NCBI GenBank assembly: GCA_037976565.1
Contig: CP137682.1
Span: 20,632,800-20,696,799, forward strand
Origin: Mesocentrotus franciscanus
Taxonomy: Eukaryota > Echinodermata > Echinoidea > Camarodonta > Strongylocentrotidae
Length of the DNA stretch: 64,000 nt
Reading direction: 5' to 3'
Program-made: the position numbers and the translations under genes
Shown here: positions 48,652-60,275 of the stretch, in pieces
Layout: every line of letters starts with the position of its first letter
Numbering within the stretch: the first letter of the stretch is position 1
Notes under the pieces: model-generated
The model's database searches: none
The model's input: the letters and a program-made list of their open reading frames with translations, nothing else
Told to the model about the DNA's origin: nothing

Positions 48652-48730
48652 TCTTCTGCTGAAAAACAGAAGGGTGGATCCTCTATGTTACGTGCCATGA
48701 TTATTACTTCCTTCTGCCTTTCAGCAGACA
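48652..48730 (+). mobile_element. Hairpin element, diverged inner arms
   Basis: TCTTCTGCTGAAAAACAGAAGG pairs with CCTTCTGCCTTTCAGCAGA; the inner half has changed beyond recognition. Confidence 0.65.
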
Positions 48731-48865
48731 ATGTCTAAAAGGAGCAGAATAAGACAAGATTTATTTGATGGTTGTATAAATATATCTATACCCCCGCTCC
48801 CCCAAACAACAAGAAAAATCAATGAAGAAGAGCTTAAAGCACTTCTGTTTTCGCCCTCTGCAGAT

Positions 48866-48938
48866 GATACTGTATGTTTAGAGCCTCAAAGCTGTTAACT
48901 ATGTGTTAAAATATAAGATTCTGGCTCCAAACAGAAGA
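48866..48938 (+). mobile_element. Hairpin element, diverged
   Basis: GTATGTTTAGAGCC at the left and GATTCTGGCTCCAAACAGAA at the right remain, with a TTAACTATGTGTTAAAATAT loop. Confidence 0.6.
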
Positions 48939-49089
48939 TGTGATGATTCCAAAGACCCCGATTCATACAAGATCCCAGAAAACCACTTGAGAAACCCCGC
49001 CACAGCAAAATAAACTGGAATAAGCATCGCTAGCTGCATTTCCACTGAAAGCAAGAATTGTCAATTTTTCACACAATCTGGTGTTTTGT

Positions 49090-49360
49090 CAGTAGTTGCA
49101 AGAACCATTAAAAACCAAAATCGAAATATCCACCTCTGGAGTGTTTTTTTTAAGAATACCTGCTAAAATTTCACGATTTTTTTGGAGCATAAATCTTAAC
49201 TGCGAATAAAATGCAGGTTTTTCATCACATGACTCTCCTTGCTTATGTGCGATTGCACGCAGAGTAGCGACAAGTCGCGCATGCGCACTACTCACCAAAA
49301 ATTTTTGTATGAGCAAACACCAACGTTTTTTTAAAGGGTTGTTCCAGTAGTGTAAATGGC
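49090..49360 (-). repeat. Dispersed repeat, copy 2
   Basis: Reverse-strand homologue of 23905-24135. An open frame of about 90 codons crosses it (AFYSQLRFMLQKNREILAGI is the most protein-like part), but the other copy is not open, so I treat it as repeat rather than gene. Confidence 0.55.
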
Positions 49361-49931
49361 AGTCCAAAAAAATTGATGATTTTTCAAAATGATGTTTGGG
49401 ATGTGTATATGAGCATTTTAATGCACTTCCTTATTCTATATCGTATTACCTGTAGATAAGGGAGTATGCCTTTGTCCACGCACACTACTTTTTCACTCCC
49501 AATTGTCATTCAAAATAGTCTTATTTTTTGGCAGTATTCTTCTAGATGCGGTTTACCACTAGAATACAGTGTTGCATCTGTAGGGATTTTCCCCTTTCCA
49601 GCCCAGGGAAATCAACTATAACAGAATAACAATAACAAGGAAAGTATTGCAGGGGGTTCTGAAATTCAGATTAACTGTTCCACTATCCTGGATATATTAC
49701 TAGAAGATGTTCCCAGAAAACAATGTTTTTCTTCACTGTTGGCATTTATCATAAGCTGCGTGCAAGGAGGCCCTTACTGCCATTGAAAATATATGAACAT
49801 TCATGTAGCTGTTATACTGCCCTCTTGCAGGGAAGATGATACAGGATTTGAAGACAGATTGACAATTTGATGACATCAGGCCACTTCACATGGGACATTA
49901 TGAGAGAAACTGTCCTGTTATATTCAAAATA

Positions 49932-50011
49932 TCATCTGTTTGGAGCCAGTAGACCATAAGATTATATATTTTCACACAGAGTTAACGCACTTCCACCTCT
50001 AAACAGATGAT
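49932..50011 (+). mobile_element. Palindromic hairpin element with ATCATCTG outer ends
   Basis: TCATCTGTTTGGAGCCAG pairs with CACCTCTAAACAGATGA. The loop TATTTTCACACAGA is orientation A-like. The outer TCATCTG/CAGATGA palindrome shows the full extent of the element. Confidence 0.8.
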
Positions 50012-50212
50012 ATCACCTAAGTATTTTGAATTGAATATACTGCAAAGAGTTATGTATCACAGTAGGACACAATTTCACTGCATGGACAGTATCTGCTATG
50101 ACAGGGACACCCTCATACTCTAATGGTAGTTCCATGTTCTATCAGTCATTAGTACATCAGTCATATGAAATATGCAAGATGATTAAATATGCATATCTTA
50201 CCATGGGACTCT

Positions 50213-50721
50213 TCTCTCTCTGATTCTCTCTCTCTCTCTCTTTCTGTCACACTTTCTCTCCCTCTCTTTCTGTTTAACCCCCTTCTCTCTCTCTCTCTCT
50301 CTACCTTGATTGTGTCTCTAATCATCTTTCCTGGTTCTGTACATCTTCTGCCCCCACCCTCCTTCTCTCTCTCTCTCTTTTTGTTTTAGTTCTTATATCT
50401 CTACCCATCTATTATTCACTTTCTCTACATCTCTATCTCATGTCTTCCAATGAGATTTTTTTTTGTAATCACTTTTTTTGTTCCCAAGAGCTTTTTCCTC
50501 CACATGATGCGAATTGAATTCTCGAACTCTTTATCAATCTCTTCCTCTATCTCTTTATCACTCTCTTCCTCTATCTCTCTATCTTTGTATTCTTTTCTCA
50601 ATGTCTCCATCTGTATTTCTATGCATTGTACACTGCATTGCCATCTCCACCTAAAACCATCTCTCTATCTCCCGCTCCCCCTCTCCCTCTCCCCTCCCCC
50701 TGGCTCTCTATCTGTAGATGA

Positions 50722-50752
<31 letters not shown>

Positions 50753-50935
50753 ATCTATCTATCTGTCTATCTATCTATCTCTCAATCTAACTATCTATTT
50801 CTCTCTCTCTCTCTCTCTCTCTCAATCTCTTCCTATTCTTCCATCCATCTTTCTATTTGCACCTCTATTCATTTGTCCCTTCATTTAAATGTCCACTCCC
50901 ACTTATCTCCCACTCTCTCCTTTTCCACATTTTGA
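50213..50935 (+). repeat. (CT)n and (CTAT)n pyrimidine region
   Basis: Dense CTCTCT runs, the longest at 50721-50749 and 50800-50822, with CTATCTAT between them. Confidence 0.9.
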
Positions 50936-51009
50936 AACTCACTATCTCCCTCTCCTAAAACAATAACGCTTCTCCTAAAACAATAATTCTTCTTCTTCTT
51001 TTCATAAGA

Positions 51010-51195
51010 TGTTTTAATTCATCTCAGGAGTCTGGCAACTCCTTGATTAGTCTAGGTGCATTACCATCATCCTAGATAAAAAGACTAATCAGAAAGACAA
51101 GACACAGTATGATTAAGCTGCGTAATTACTGATTAATCTAAACGAGTTTAATAGGACCCAAATGTGCCATTCCCCCATCCATTAATTAGGAGCCG
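51010..51195. promoter_or_regulatory. Candidate homeodomain-site cluster in intron 1
   Basis: In about 185 bp there are TTGATTAGTCTAGG, GACTAATCAG, GATTAAGC, GTAATTACTGATTAATCTAA and CATTAATTAGG: at least six ATTA/TAATC-type words, several of the TAATC(T/C) form bound by Otx/Pitx/Gsc-like factors. The block is single-copy within the window. Function is inferred. Confidence 0.35.
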
Positions 51196-51334
51196 TGTCT
51201 GTATGTAGGGGAGTGCATGCACTCCGTCCGTTCGGCTGATGAGGAAAGCAGCTAGCCTAAATGTTTAATTCATAATCTCTACAGTACAAGGGTCTTTCAC
51301 ACAACTGATGGTTTTGAAGTGTTTTTAATCACTG

Positions 51335-51739
51335 TTAAAGATAAAGACAAGTTCTGGTCATGCGATTGCATTGTGAAAGAAACGTTGTGGAATCGATCAG
51401 AAAAGATTGATCATCTAGCATATAAGTATTGGTGTGTACTGCAAGGTTCTGGAATCATCAAAATGATAAGAAATTTGGCCCTGTCTTGGTAAAGTTACAA
51501 GCACTGTACACAGAAAGATGTATATGGGACTACGCGACCACGTGCGTGATATCTATTTGGTCCCAATAGATATAATAATTTACCAAATATATCAATTAGT
51601 AGGCGGTTTCCGACTTTCCCGGCAAAATTTGTATCATCACGTATTAGTCAAAACATATTCTTTCACATGATTGGTAATGAGAGCTTCCATTTCATTTTTT
51701 TGAGGGAGGGGCGTTTCCAAAACTGGTCTTTACCTTTAA
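51335..51739 (+). mobile_element. TTAAAG-type MITE, copy 1 (about 405 bp)
   Basis: The left end TTAAAGATAAAGACAAGTTC is mirrored by CTGGTCTTTACCTTTAA at the right. The first 200 bp match 61224-61430 closely (GGTCATGCGATTGCATTGTG, GTACTGCAAGGTTCTGGAAT); the second half is unrelated to the other copies. Confidence 0.8.
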
Positions 51740-51920
51740 TATGGTCCCTACAGTACATTGTGGAGCAACGTATATTTGTAACGGCAAGGAAAAGGCACTA
51801 TATAAAATATTCTATGGATTGGAAGAGCAGGAATGGCATAGGGATATAAGCGTGATTAAAAATGATCTCCATCATTTGTATAGATATCATATAGACATTC
51901 CCATGGTTAATGTTGCTCTC

Positions 51921-51994
51921 AGCTCTTCGGGACATGAAGAGCATTAACTCAAATACTTTAACAAGGAGTTAACGCTCTTCTGGCTCTCAACAGA
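51921..51994 (+). mobile_element. Hairpin element, left outer arm altered
   Basis: GAAGAGCATTAACTCAAATA pairs with GAGTTAACGCTCTTCTGGCT then CTCAACAGAC. The outer left arm is replaced. Confidence 0.7.
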
Positions 51995-52020
51995 CACTGC
52001 ATGGTTTAGAAAAACATCAA

Positions 52021-52083
52021 ATAACGGCATTACCCCTGTGTGAAATGATCTTAGGTAATACCCTTCTGGCTCCAAATAGATGA
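52021..52083 (+). mobile_element. Hairpin element, diverged left arm
   Basis: TAATACCCTTCTGGCTCCAA then ATAGATGAT is a clear right arm, and ACGGCATTACC remains of the left. Confidence 0.6.
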
Positions 52084-52534
52084 TACAAAGTTTTAATCAA
52101 TGGATTAGAATTAATACGCTATTTTTGACAACTCGGTATAATGAAAACAGACCTATTGAGCAGGGCAAAAACCCTCCCTCAAGAGCAAAATTGGGATGAT
52201 AATTTGAATCAATATGCAATACTTGTTTTGGGTGGTTGGTTCAAGTCCTCAATGCCAAATTAACCTTTAGCAGTTCGCTCGCTAGGAAGAAAAGCGCTAC
52301 GTAACTAATGAATTTTTAAAATGTCTGTTATTAATGTTTCATCTTTAAGACTGATAACAATAACTAAATGAAGGAAAAAGCAGAGTTAATCATTTTTGTT
52401 TTCATTTAAAAAATGTTTGGCATCCTTCCCTCTACCAATTAGGTAGCAGAAAGAATACTGTTACTTTAAAACACCTAATTCCATCATATTGAACAGCACC
52501 TCTGTCCACATTATTTTTTAACAAAGATAACTTT

Positions 52535-52602
52535 GTCTGTTTGGAACCAAAAGAGCATTACTCTAACACAGAGCTAATGCCCTTTTGGCTCCAAAAGATG
52601 AT
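52535..52602 (+). mobile_element. Palindromic hairpin element, short loop
   Basis: GTCTGTTTGGAACCAAAAGA, GCATTACTC, loop TAACACAG, then AGCTAATGCCCTTTTGGCTC. Matching C-to-A and G-to-T type changes in both arms (CCAAAAG and CTTTTGG) look like arm homogenisation. Confidence 0.8.
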
Positions 52603-52759
52603 GCTCCACTTGAGAAACAAGAAATTACATGAATTTGCAAACTCCATTTCCACAGTCCAAGTCACTTTTTTCCTCCTCTTGGATATGCCAAACTTAATGA
52701 CAAAAACGATCAAAACATTCCTGACCATAATTTGGATATCCACATATACCAGACACATT

Positions 52760-52824
52760 GTTTGTCATTGTATTTTGTTTGTATAGCGCTTAGAGACTTC
52801 GGTGGAAAGCTTTTATAAGCACTG

Positions 52825-52857
<33 letters not shown>

Positions 52858-52860
52858 TAG
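52760..52860 (+). mobile_element. SINE-like 3' tail with (TTA)n
   Basis: TTTGTATAGCGCTTAGAGAC, CTTTTATAAGCACTG and (ATT)9-10 resemble the tails at 9390 and 26300. Confidence 0.55.
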
Positions 52861-53126
52861 GCATACTAACCACTCGTTCAGAGATAACATAATATTATTG
52901 TTTTATGTGCTTGTTTTTGCTACTGATAATTTGTGGTTTGTTGTGATTGTTTATTCACGTAGTACGATAAAGGGTTCCGGTATGACAACATCATAACATC
53001 TGGGTATAAAAAATAATAATGTGATTATAATTACTGATCCATTGAATGGTTTTGTTTTTAAATAACCATGAACTAAAAATACATTCAGCTTGATTATAAT
53101 TAGGGAGTTACCTACTAACTTGCTGA

Positions 53127-53205
53127 ATCATCTGTTTAGAGCCAGAAGGGCGTTAACTCATCTAATCTGACACAGAATTAGCGCTCTTTTGGGTCTGAAC
53201 AGACC
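53127..53205 (+). mobile_element. Palindromic hairpin element
   Basis: ATCATCTGTTTAGAGCCAGA, GGGCGTTAACTC, loop ATCTAATCTGACACAG, then AATTAGCGCTCTTTTGGGTC and TGAACAGAC. Orientation A. Confidence 0.8.
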
Positions 53206-53758
53206 ATTTCAAGTGTATCTACATTAGATATCTCAGTATCAGAATTCTTTTACACTTTATCCTATATTTCTGATGTAAATGTCATCTAAACGACAACCTT
53301 TTGTGGAGAAAAATGATTCAAACATATCATCGTTTCCATTTCATTAAAATAGTATCAAGTGAAAGATATAGTTTAAAAGTTTAAAGTTTAAAAGCTATCC
53401 TTTTCTTTCTTACACTATTAGAGGGTGCAATAAGTGTCTGGCAGAGGGACAGTTTTCATGGGCGTGGGTGGCTAGTACTTAACAGTGTTCTATTTTTACA
53501 ATGCCATTACAATCCAATCAGCCCAAATATAGCTACTAATGACACTGAATGGTTTGGCTACGCAACAAAACAATCTTCCTCGCGATAAATCAGCTCTGTG
53601 TGATAAGGAAGGGAGTGTCTTTTTAGAAGAATAATTTTATCTGTATCATACCACTGTTCTTCCTTCCTGGCATCCAATATCCTTAATCCTACAGATAAAA
53701 ATATCTTGAAATGCTTTAATTTCCTTTCTTGGTTTATCATGAAGGTTTTTAATTTCCT

Positions 53759-53770
<12 letters not shown>

Positions 53771-53805
<35 letters not shown>
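53771..53805. repeat. (TA)n microsatellite
   Basis: About 17 TA units after an A run. Confidence 0.95.
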
Positions 53806-53812
<7 letters not shown>

Positions 53813-54099
53813 ACAAAAACAAGCACAGAATCAAACTGCACAGACACATCCAACCACTAGCATATTGGCAACTGCATGCATATGCTACTACATATGAGTA
53901 ACTTATAATAACAATTTGTTTTACAAAAATGGGAAGAGCTTTTTACTATGTAGTACTATGTAAAACTTGTAATGACGACATTCTAGACAGCTCTCATGTT
54001 AATATTTTAAACATGTAAAAGCGTTGGATTTATATCCTACTGAATAATGAATAATTATGATCATTTATGCCTATCATCTGATTCATGCTTGATTCAGAC

Positions 54100-54150
54100 A
54101 ATGTGTTCACCATCTCCACTCCCTGGGGAATATCTTTACCATACATTAGG
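54100..54150 (-). mobile_element. SINE body fragment
   Basis: CACCATCTCCACTCCCTGGG GAAT is the reverse complement of the body word in the SINE at 46225 (CCAGGGAGTGGAGATGGTG). Confidence 0.6.
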
Positions 54151-55024
54151 AACGGAATAGTGCATTATGATAGGCACACAAGAGGGTCTGGATTGACAAG
54201 ACTGCTTGAACATAGGTGAGGGACATCACTGTCTATCCTCACAGGTCAATTAATCATAAACCAAATCCTGAAAGTGTCTCATCATTACCAAGGATTTGGG
54301 AGTTGTTTCACCACAGGTAAAAAATGGGGAAAATTGGGTCATTCATGTGAGAATGCGATAATGAAAATTACATCACTTTTATATAAAGCATCATTCTTAT
54401 ATAAAGCATCCAAAATCTATTTTCACTTACAGTGAGATACAACTACACTAGCACCTGGACAATATCTCTGTTTCTCTTGACATTATATTTTTTAATTCAA
54501 CATTTTTACAGTAGTGAAGTATTCTGTCATTTATACTTGTTATAAAACCAAATCATCTGTAGAAATGGACCATTTCAAGAGGGGAGGGATGGGGTATGTA
54601 TGTATGTATCACACTCTTGTCAGTTTCTTTTAAATTTGACTTCAGGGGAATCATTGATCATTCTTTTCTTCTTTTTCTTCTCTTAGGGGGAGGGCAAATT
54701 ATAGCACCCCAACCGAATGCTCCTGGTCTGGAAGCAGTGGTACAAGAAGGCCAGGTCATCTCACGGATAATGATAACTATTTCAAACAAAGGCAGGTTTA
54801 GAAAACATTGGATCCGAGATAACCGGTGTTGAAACATAAATCAGTGAGCAACACCAATATCCAATAACCTTGTCTACATTCACTGATTTCATAGTTTTAG
54901 CGATCATTATAGGTGATATGTTAGCAGCCCTTTAACCTTTCCTATAGAGGTCCTGATGGGTGACTCAGTGTGATGAAGGCTCATGACAATTACTATAACT
55001 GACACTGCCTAATGAGAACTCAAC

Positions 55025-55190
55025 TATCTCTCTCTCTCTCTCTCTTTCCCCTCTCTCTCCACCTTCCCCATCTCCCTCCTACCCTTCCTCTTTCCCTCCC
55101 TCTCCTCTCCTTTCTTCCTTTGATTCCTTCCTTCTCTACATCATTTCATTCTTCTTTCCCTCCCTCCACAAATCTCTCCTTCCTTTCAGA
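55025..55190 (+). repeat. CT/CCT-rich tract
   Basis: A CT run at 55025-55046 followed by CCTCC, TTTCCCTCC and TCTCCTTCC sequence. Confidence 0.85.
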
Positions 55191-55668
55191 TTACAACACA
55201 TTTATTTCCTTGTATCAAATGAACATAAAATCAATATTAGCATTCAAACATATAGAGGAATGAGGCAAGGAGATAACTTAGATAGTAGTAGTATAAGGCA
55301 CATGGCCGGGCTGCTATAACAAGACAAACTAAAACATACATTACATACAAACTTTAATGCATACGTAAATATTTATAGCAAAAAAAAAAATCATAAATGG
55401 GAAAAGAATGATTATGAAAAATGAAACTAAATAGGATAAACACTTGTCAATAGAAACAATGGGAATATACTTATTCTTCGTGTGGTTTGTGGATAACATG
55501 GTATTCTGTATCGATTATATCTTGCAATGTAAACATTTTTTATCTGTTGGTGCAAATGCTAAAGTTCAGAGCGTGGCTTTTAATAAGAAAATATTAAACC
55601 ATGTGTGAACACAATTAAAAGGCCAATCTAAACTTTGTAATATGCTGATTTGTGTGAAAGCAAAAAAC

Positions 55669-55743
55669 GTCTCATTAGAGCCAGAAAGCGTTAACTCTGT
55701 GATTAGGTATATGAGTCAATGCCCTTCTGCCTCCAAACAGATC
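55669..55743 (-). mobile_element. Palindromic hairpin element
   Basis: GTCTCATTAGAGCCAGAAAG and GTCAATGCCCTTCTGCCTCC then AAACAGA. The loop TGTGATTAGGTATATGAG is orientation B. Confidence 0.8.
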
Positions 55744-55777
55744 AATATTACAAAAAACAAACAGGTATATGAAAGCT

Positions 55778-55852
55778 GAACCCATTGACTCCTGAATTCA
55801 TTCATTCCCATAGGCTTAATTCAGTAGCCACCAGGTTCCCTAGGCAAAGGGG
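55778..55852 (+). repeat. Short repeat CCCATTGACTYCTGAATK, copy 2
   Basis: AACCCATTGACTCCTGAATT, ATTCCCATAGGCTTAATTCA and GGCAAAGGGGTAA align with 19878-19962. Confidence 0.65.
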
Positions 55853-56552
55853 TAAGAGAGATTAAACTAGTAATTAAATACTGATGAATGTTCGAAAAAT
55901 AGAGATCACCAAATCAATGTAAACTGAAAATCTGTGGATTGGTCACTTGTCTATGATGTAATAGGCACCAAATCTCCATTAGTTTTGTACACTAAAACAT
56001 CATGCTTTCCCTTTGATGAAAATAACTTTTCCCTCAGTGCCGAACTCATGTCATCACGTAGTTATATGTTCTCAACTAACATTAAAATAATCATGCACAG
56101 CAATATAACATTTAGAAATTTTGGGGGTCTTTCTTTTTACTTTATATCATTTTGAATATTGTTCAGTGCCATGTGTAGCAAATTCTGTCAAACTGTTTTA
56201 TTGGTGTGCCATACTTATAACACAAAGCATAGCATAAGTTTTCTTATTAAAACTAAAGCTGATACATTTTTTGGTGAAGTTTGTTCAAATGGGAGATATT
56301 TCAAGCTGAATTTATTTGTGAAAACAAAAGCAAAATCTGAAATAGTACTGTTGAAATTTTAATTTTGATAATTTGGTAAAAACTGAAACTTTGTGGCATT
56401 GAAAAGGATAAATCATAGTACAGACACTGCTTTCTTTTCTGGTAGCAAACATGTCATGTCACATATCACTCGACAAAGATGTTTAACTATGGGGGCATGG
56501 TGTCTGTGTAACGTCCTTTTAGCCCTCAATCTACAAATTAATAACTTTTTAC

Positions 56553-56743
56553 CTTTGAATGATATCCGTCATACTTGTGGACATTGATGAAAACATGCTC
56601 TGTCCACATGTGCACTGGCATCGGCACTTCTGCAGGTCGATGTCCGAGGCGACTCGCTTAAGGCGATACGCCGACATGGAACGGGATCCTCTGGCCGAAA
56701 GGATACGATCACGATCCACCGCAAAACGATGGTTGGACTCCAT
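56553..56743 (-). CDS. PLEKHG5: PLEKHG5-like RhoGEF, coding exon 1 (start codon, residues 1-63)
   Basis: First coding exon of the only gene I can assemble. The ATG at 56743 is preceded in frame by TAA eight codons upstream, so translation probably begins here. The exon is 191 nt (63 codons plus AG) and stops at a CAAAG/GTAAAA donor. That leaves a split Arg codon, which the first base of the exon at 30817 completes. The segment is more GC-rich and CpG-rich than its surroundings and has no simple-sequence bias. It encodes a basic stretch (SAYRLKRVASDID, a basophilic-kinase-type RVAS site) followed by a Cys cluster, KCRCQCTCG. I see no signal peptide or membrane segment. N-termini of this family vary between isoforms and phyla, so this exon alone would not identify the gene; the link rests on phase continuity. 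It may be one of several alternative first exons. Confidence 0.65.
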
Positions 56744-57422
56744 AATTGCAGTGTGTTATTTCAAGAGTGTCCAATTCTTCATTCACAGCGACTTAATCCA
56801 AAAGTTTTTGTATTCCAAATGTGCGACACGATCATCCAACAATTAATATTTATCCATGGTCATCATGTATTCCACAGTGATTTGACTTAATCCATGGCAG
56901 TGATAGAATTTTTACCGAAGCGTGTTCCTTCAAGTTATTAAAGCTGGCTAAGACGTCAAACAGTTGATTTCTCGCTGTCTTTCAAATATCACCCAGAAGG
57001 GTATATATTTCCTTTTGAGTGCACAGAGTGAGGTGTTCATCTACATCTATAGAGTTGTTTTGTCCACATGACTTCCCATGGTACAGTAGAGAGTGCAAAC
57101 CTGTTTGAATTAATATAATCCCGTTTGAAACACTCGCTCTCGCTCTCTGGAATAGGATCGACAGCCAGTGAGCGAGTTTGAGGTCGTAATATTCACAAGT
57201 CTCTCAAGCAGAGAGGGGAGGATGCCTCATCGATCAAATGACATGCAACAAATATCATCATCCTTCCAACGCAAAGACAGATGAGTAAGAAACACATCTC
57301 TCTTTAGAAAATGCACAGTTTAACATCCCAAGGTTTAAAAGCAAGAAGGGCACTGAAAGCCCACAAGCACTTTGTGAGAATTGCTCCAGCAACAACTGCT
57401 CCAGGCTTTATTTTATCTCAAG

Positions 57423-57530
57423 TATAGGATTAGGGTTAAGGCTGTAACTGGGTTTAAGATTAGGTTTAGAGTTAGGGTCAGGTACGGTGTTGGGTCCAGG
57501 GTTGAAGTTATGAATTCGGATAGTGTAGGA
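57423..57530 (+). repeat. Degenerate telomere-like TTAGGG-type stretch
   Basis: GGATTAGGGTTAAGG, TTAGGTTTAGAGTTAGGG, then GTTGGGTCCAGGGTTGAAG. The following GGAGCAATTGTCGCAGGGGC resembles a repeat often linked to such tracts. Likely an interspersed repeat, not a telomere. Confidence 0.5.
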
Positions 57531-58699
57531 AATAACCACGGAGCAATTGTCGCAGGGGCAAATGTGTTGAACAACCAGAAAGACAAGTCTCTGTCTCTGG
57601 TTTTCAGGTCTCTTTCTTGGTCTTCACCAAGAGATCCAATGCTAAATGAAAGGAATGACAAAATTTTCTCCTGTTCTTGGCTTTGCTGGAGATCGATCCT
57701 GTGCATATATATCAACCACAAAATTGGAAATACACCAACTATCATACAACCAGCTTGACTTGAAAAGATGTGATCTTGTACTACAACGGCAAGAGAAACA
57801 CACCATGTATCCAACTGATCAGAAAGACTCTTCCATGTTCACCACTATCTATTGCTAGCATCATCAACAGTTCAGTAACTTTTGGTTTTTGATGAATTGA
57901 TATCAATATCAAATTTGTATCAGCTTCAAAGATTGACCAGGAAAACACATCCGACTGCACGCCTCACCAACAAAATCTTTTGTGCCCACGAGCATCAAGG
58001 CCATGAAAATTAAGGATTCATGTCATCCTGAAAGGCCACAAAGCGTCATCAATAGAACTCACTTTATTAATTCGCTTTGCGATTAACCATCCAAAAACAT
58101 CAAATTCATTTATCATGCCACAACATCCCTCTAAATAAGATTAACAAACACGGAATCATAATGACGCCAATGTAACCGAAACCAAATTGAGCGAGCAAGC
58201 AGAGACCCATTAGCTGGTGATATGTTTCATCGCTTGATGAACGCACCAAAATCCACACTTCTCTCTATGTCCGAAATAAATTCATGGCTCTCTGGAACCT
58301 CCCTGGTAGGAGAGATAAAGTCAAAATCATCCCAAACGCTGCATCATTCATTTGGGTTCGTCCAAGCGCAGCTCCAATATCATATCACACGAGCAGTGAC
58401 AACCAATCAATTGCGTGGGGTGTCTCTTGTACCATCCGATATTCACCGGTAATCGAGCAATACATGTGCAAGAATGTGTTTTTGTTGTTGATTATCACAC
58501 ATTCTGTCCTCCCGTCTGGACAAAGTCAATTTCCAAACACCGTTATAATAATACAAGGTCTAAAGGATTTTCATTTTTGTTTGCAAACTAAGAAGCATCT
58601 AACGTCATATAAACTACAGCATTAATATGGGCCTTGATATAACACCTTTTTCTCTCTCACTTTTCTTCTGACTTTTCCTAGCTCTATCCAACACACAGA

Positions 58700-58750
58700 C
58701 TCTCTCTCTCTCTATTTCTCTCTCTCTCTTCCTTTGTCTTTCTTTGTCTT

Positions 58751-58782
<32 letters not shown>
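58700..58782 (+). repeat. (CT)n tracts
   Basis: CT runs at 58700-58730 and 58756-58782 separated by TTTGTCTTTC. Confidence 0.9.
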
Positions 58783-58787
<5 letters not shown>

Positions 58788-60060
58788 TACACTCATACAC
58801 TCATACACTATCTATCTTTCTTTAATATATGAACTAACTCGGACATAAGCCAATCTATATACACAAGAATTCCTAAATCTATGGAATCCTATTCATTGAT
58901 CTTTTCAAAATCTTCTATATCAACATATATCTTTCACCCTTCACAAAGCATCCATTATCTTGAACAACCATTTCATGTACAGAAAAGCGTCTTGGGCTTT
59001 GTTAATTTCACGCATCTCTTTTCCTGATCAAATATTCAAACATCTGTCAGCAAATAGTCATTTTCCACCAAGCAAGCACGGACAGATGTGAAAATGTGCC
59101 AAGTCACCTTGAAAATCATGTTTTTGACGGGAGGGTCCATATTGAACATCAGAAAGACAATATGAGAGACCACCTCAAAAATAAAATTTTACCTCTTTAC
59201 ACACCCTCCTGAACATACAAAGCAATGTAAAATTTAAAAAATTAATAGTAATAAAAAACTTCTGAAATAAGGAAATGATTCATATAGAAACAAACACAGA
59301 CTCACAATTATAATACTTCAGAAAGTCAACACCGGCAAAGGGCAACCAAAAGCCATGGTAAACTGATAAAAGATTAGTCATATCATATCTTTCTGGTTAA
59401 GATATGAACAAAAACATCAGATATTAGATGCATTTTGAAGTTGATATATGATGTATTCTATTTATTTTGAACTTCTCTCGGAATTCGGGCATGAAAATTG
59501 TAGTTAGAAAAGCCTGATGACACATACCAGTACATAAAATATTTCTTTGAAGTTGTAGACCATAAAAGTATATTTGATGCTAAATATGTTGAAATTCCTA
59601 CCATGAATTTAGTGGCTCAAAAGTATACATGCCATACAAAAGATCAATGGACTTTTTCCATTCTATTTCCATGAACCATACACTTTCTTGCATGGTTTCC
59701 ATAGCAACCTACTAAATACAAAACTTAAAAGAACAATAGCTATTAATATCTAGAGGTGTAGTACCACAAGGATGTTTTATAGGCCCCTTTATCCTTTTTG
59801 ATTCACCAGTTTGTCCGATATTACCCCCATGTCTGTGGTTAACCCTATTTTCCTTTGTATAACCTCGAAACATGGAAAGAAGCTACAACTTACAAATTCA
59901 GCATCTTAAAAATAATCTTTGATACATGCCTTTAAATCAACTCATCAAATGTTCTACAGATGTCTAGGCCAACTACATATACTCTCCAGACGGCTACAGG
60001 TCCCAAACTCTGCAAATGTCATTCAATATATTCCAATCGTACTGTCATACAGGCTTTATT

Positions 60061-60275
60061 AAGCCTCGTTCAGATATGCACCGGTAAACTGCAATTTGTT
60101 TTCTTATGACGTAAAATTGATACACTTCACACACATTTCTGTATCATATATCACAGATCTCAGTGAATACATGTAGGATCTATGTTGCACGCAGTTGCCA
60201 TACATTTACACCTACAAAAAAAAACGTAACTTGTTTTTTTATAGTGGTTTACTGGGACATATCTGAACGAGCCCT
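60061..60275. mobile_element. MITE with CGTTCAGATATG ends, about 215 bp
   Basis: GCCTCGTTCAGATATGCACC, GGTAAACTGCAATTTG and GACGTAAAAT are mirrored by ACGTAACTTG, AGTGGTTTACT and GGGACATATCTGAACGAGCC. Flanking TTA-like bases suggest a Harbinger-type duplication, but the first bases are ambiguous. Confidence 0.7.

Larger units (their letters stand above)
30818..56552 (-). other. Intron 1 of the PLEKHG5-like gene (25.7 kb)
   Basis: The longest intron. It contains CT/GA tracts near 31-32 kb, most hairpin elements, a complete SINE, one 510-bp element and a TTAAAG-type MITE. The stretch 36.4-45 kb is poor in repeats. Stretches I could not explain further are 34140-34680, 34910-36360, 36440-37850, 38760-39540, 40620-41580, 41870-44950, 46730-47650, 53210-53760 and 54150-55020. 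They are AT-rich with no supported exon. Confidence 0.5.

Noticed and set aside
57423..57530. Telomere or interstitial telomeric array
   Set aside because: TTAGGG-like words are degenerate and irregular and only about 100 bp long.
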